In this document: piece after piece, positions 63,911-64,000 of the stretch
How the letters are laid out: every line of letters starts with the position of its first letter
Numbering within the stretch: position 1 is the first letter of the stretch
NCBI GenBank assembly: GCA_033002965.1
Contig: JAURVB010000184.1
Span: 1-64,000, forward strand
Origin: Piper betle
Taxonomy: Eukaryota > Streptophyta > Magnoliopsida > Piperales > Piperaceae
DNA: 64,000 nucleotides
Direction of reading: 5' to 3'
Program-made: the position numbers and the translations under genes
The notes under the pieces: generated by a model
Database searches by the model: none
Seen by the model: the letters and a program-made list of their open reading frames with translations, nothing else
Told to the model about the DNA's origin: nothing

Positions 63911-64000
63911 TCACTTACAACTTAATGTTTCTGTCCAAAGACTAAAATATTAATGTTGTGCTAGGTATCTATTGATGGGATTAAAACATTGTTAGATTTA

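Overview
The window is plant nuclear DNA, from a flowering plant and probably a monocot. The evidence is split genes with canonical plant introns, long AT-rich introns, very GC-rich first exons (for example 2972-3357), plant-only families (APO, raffinose synthase/SIP) and dense LTR-retrotransposon debris. The species cannot be named from sequence alone.

Layout. 1-2970: AT-rich upstream DNA that includes a diverged copy of intron 1 of the next gene. 2972-13349 (+): VARICOSE/EDC4, a 12-exon mRNA-decapping scaffold. 13350-18900: intergenic, with a MULE-type MITE at 16942-17573. 19102-23739 (+): a 13-exon galactinol-sucrose galactosyltransferase (RFS/SIP) behind a TATA promoter. 24795-26121: a decayed TRIM array, then a 721-bp hAT-type element with an 8-bp target duplication and a GC-rich core. 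26860-29170 (-): spliceosomal SmD1, with telo-box and site II promoter motifs. About 30670-35783 (+): an APO3-like organellar RNA-binding protein. 37073-40190 (+): an amino acid permease (AAP) pseudogene. 42557-43236 (-): a three-TM plant membrane protein, followed by a tandem-repeat array that resembles its own 3' end. 43.6-64 kb: gene-free retrotransposon territory. It holds a long gypsy-type LTR split by a complete 461-bp TRIM, a decayed Ty3/gypsy element (gag about 54.5-56.4 kb, flanked by diverged LTR ends) split by a probable solo LTR, and at the right edge the start of a Copia-like element with a 115-bp tandem array in its leader.

The intact-looking genes are unrelated housekeeping or metabolic genes: mRNA decapping, splicing, raffinose-family sugar metabolism and organellar RNA splicing. 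They do not form a cluster. Four of the five appear to lack exactly one base inside a short homopolymer or G-rich run, and the fifth (RFS) may lack one at its stop codon. Exon lengths independently support this in four cases. A systematic one-base deletion error in the assembly is the simplest explanation, so these genes should not be called pseudogenes on this evidence. The AAP copy, with many indels, a stop and missing exons, is a real pseudogene.

No undescribed defence, biosynthetic or regulatory system was seen. The most informative items are the complete nested TRIM with an older relative 26 kb away, the hAT element with a GC-rich core, the GC-AG intron in VARICOSE, and the frameshift pattern.
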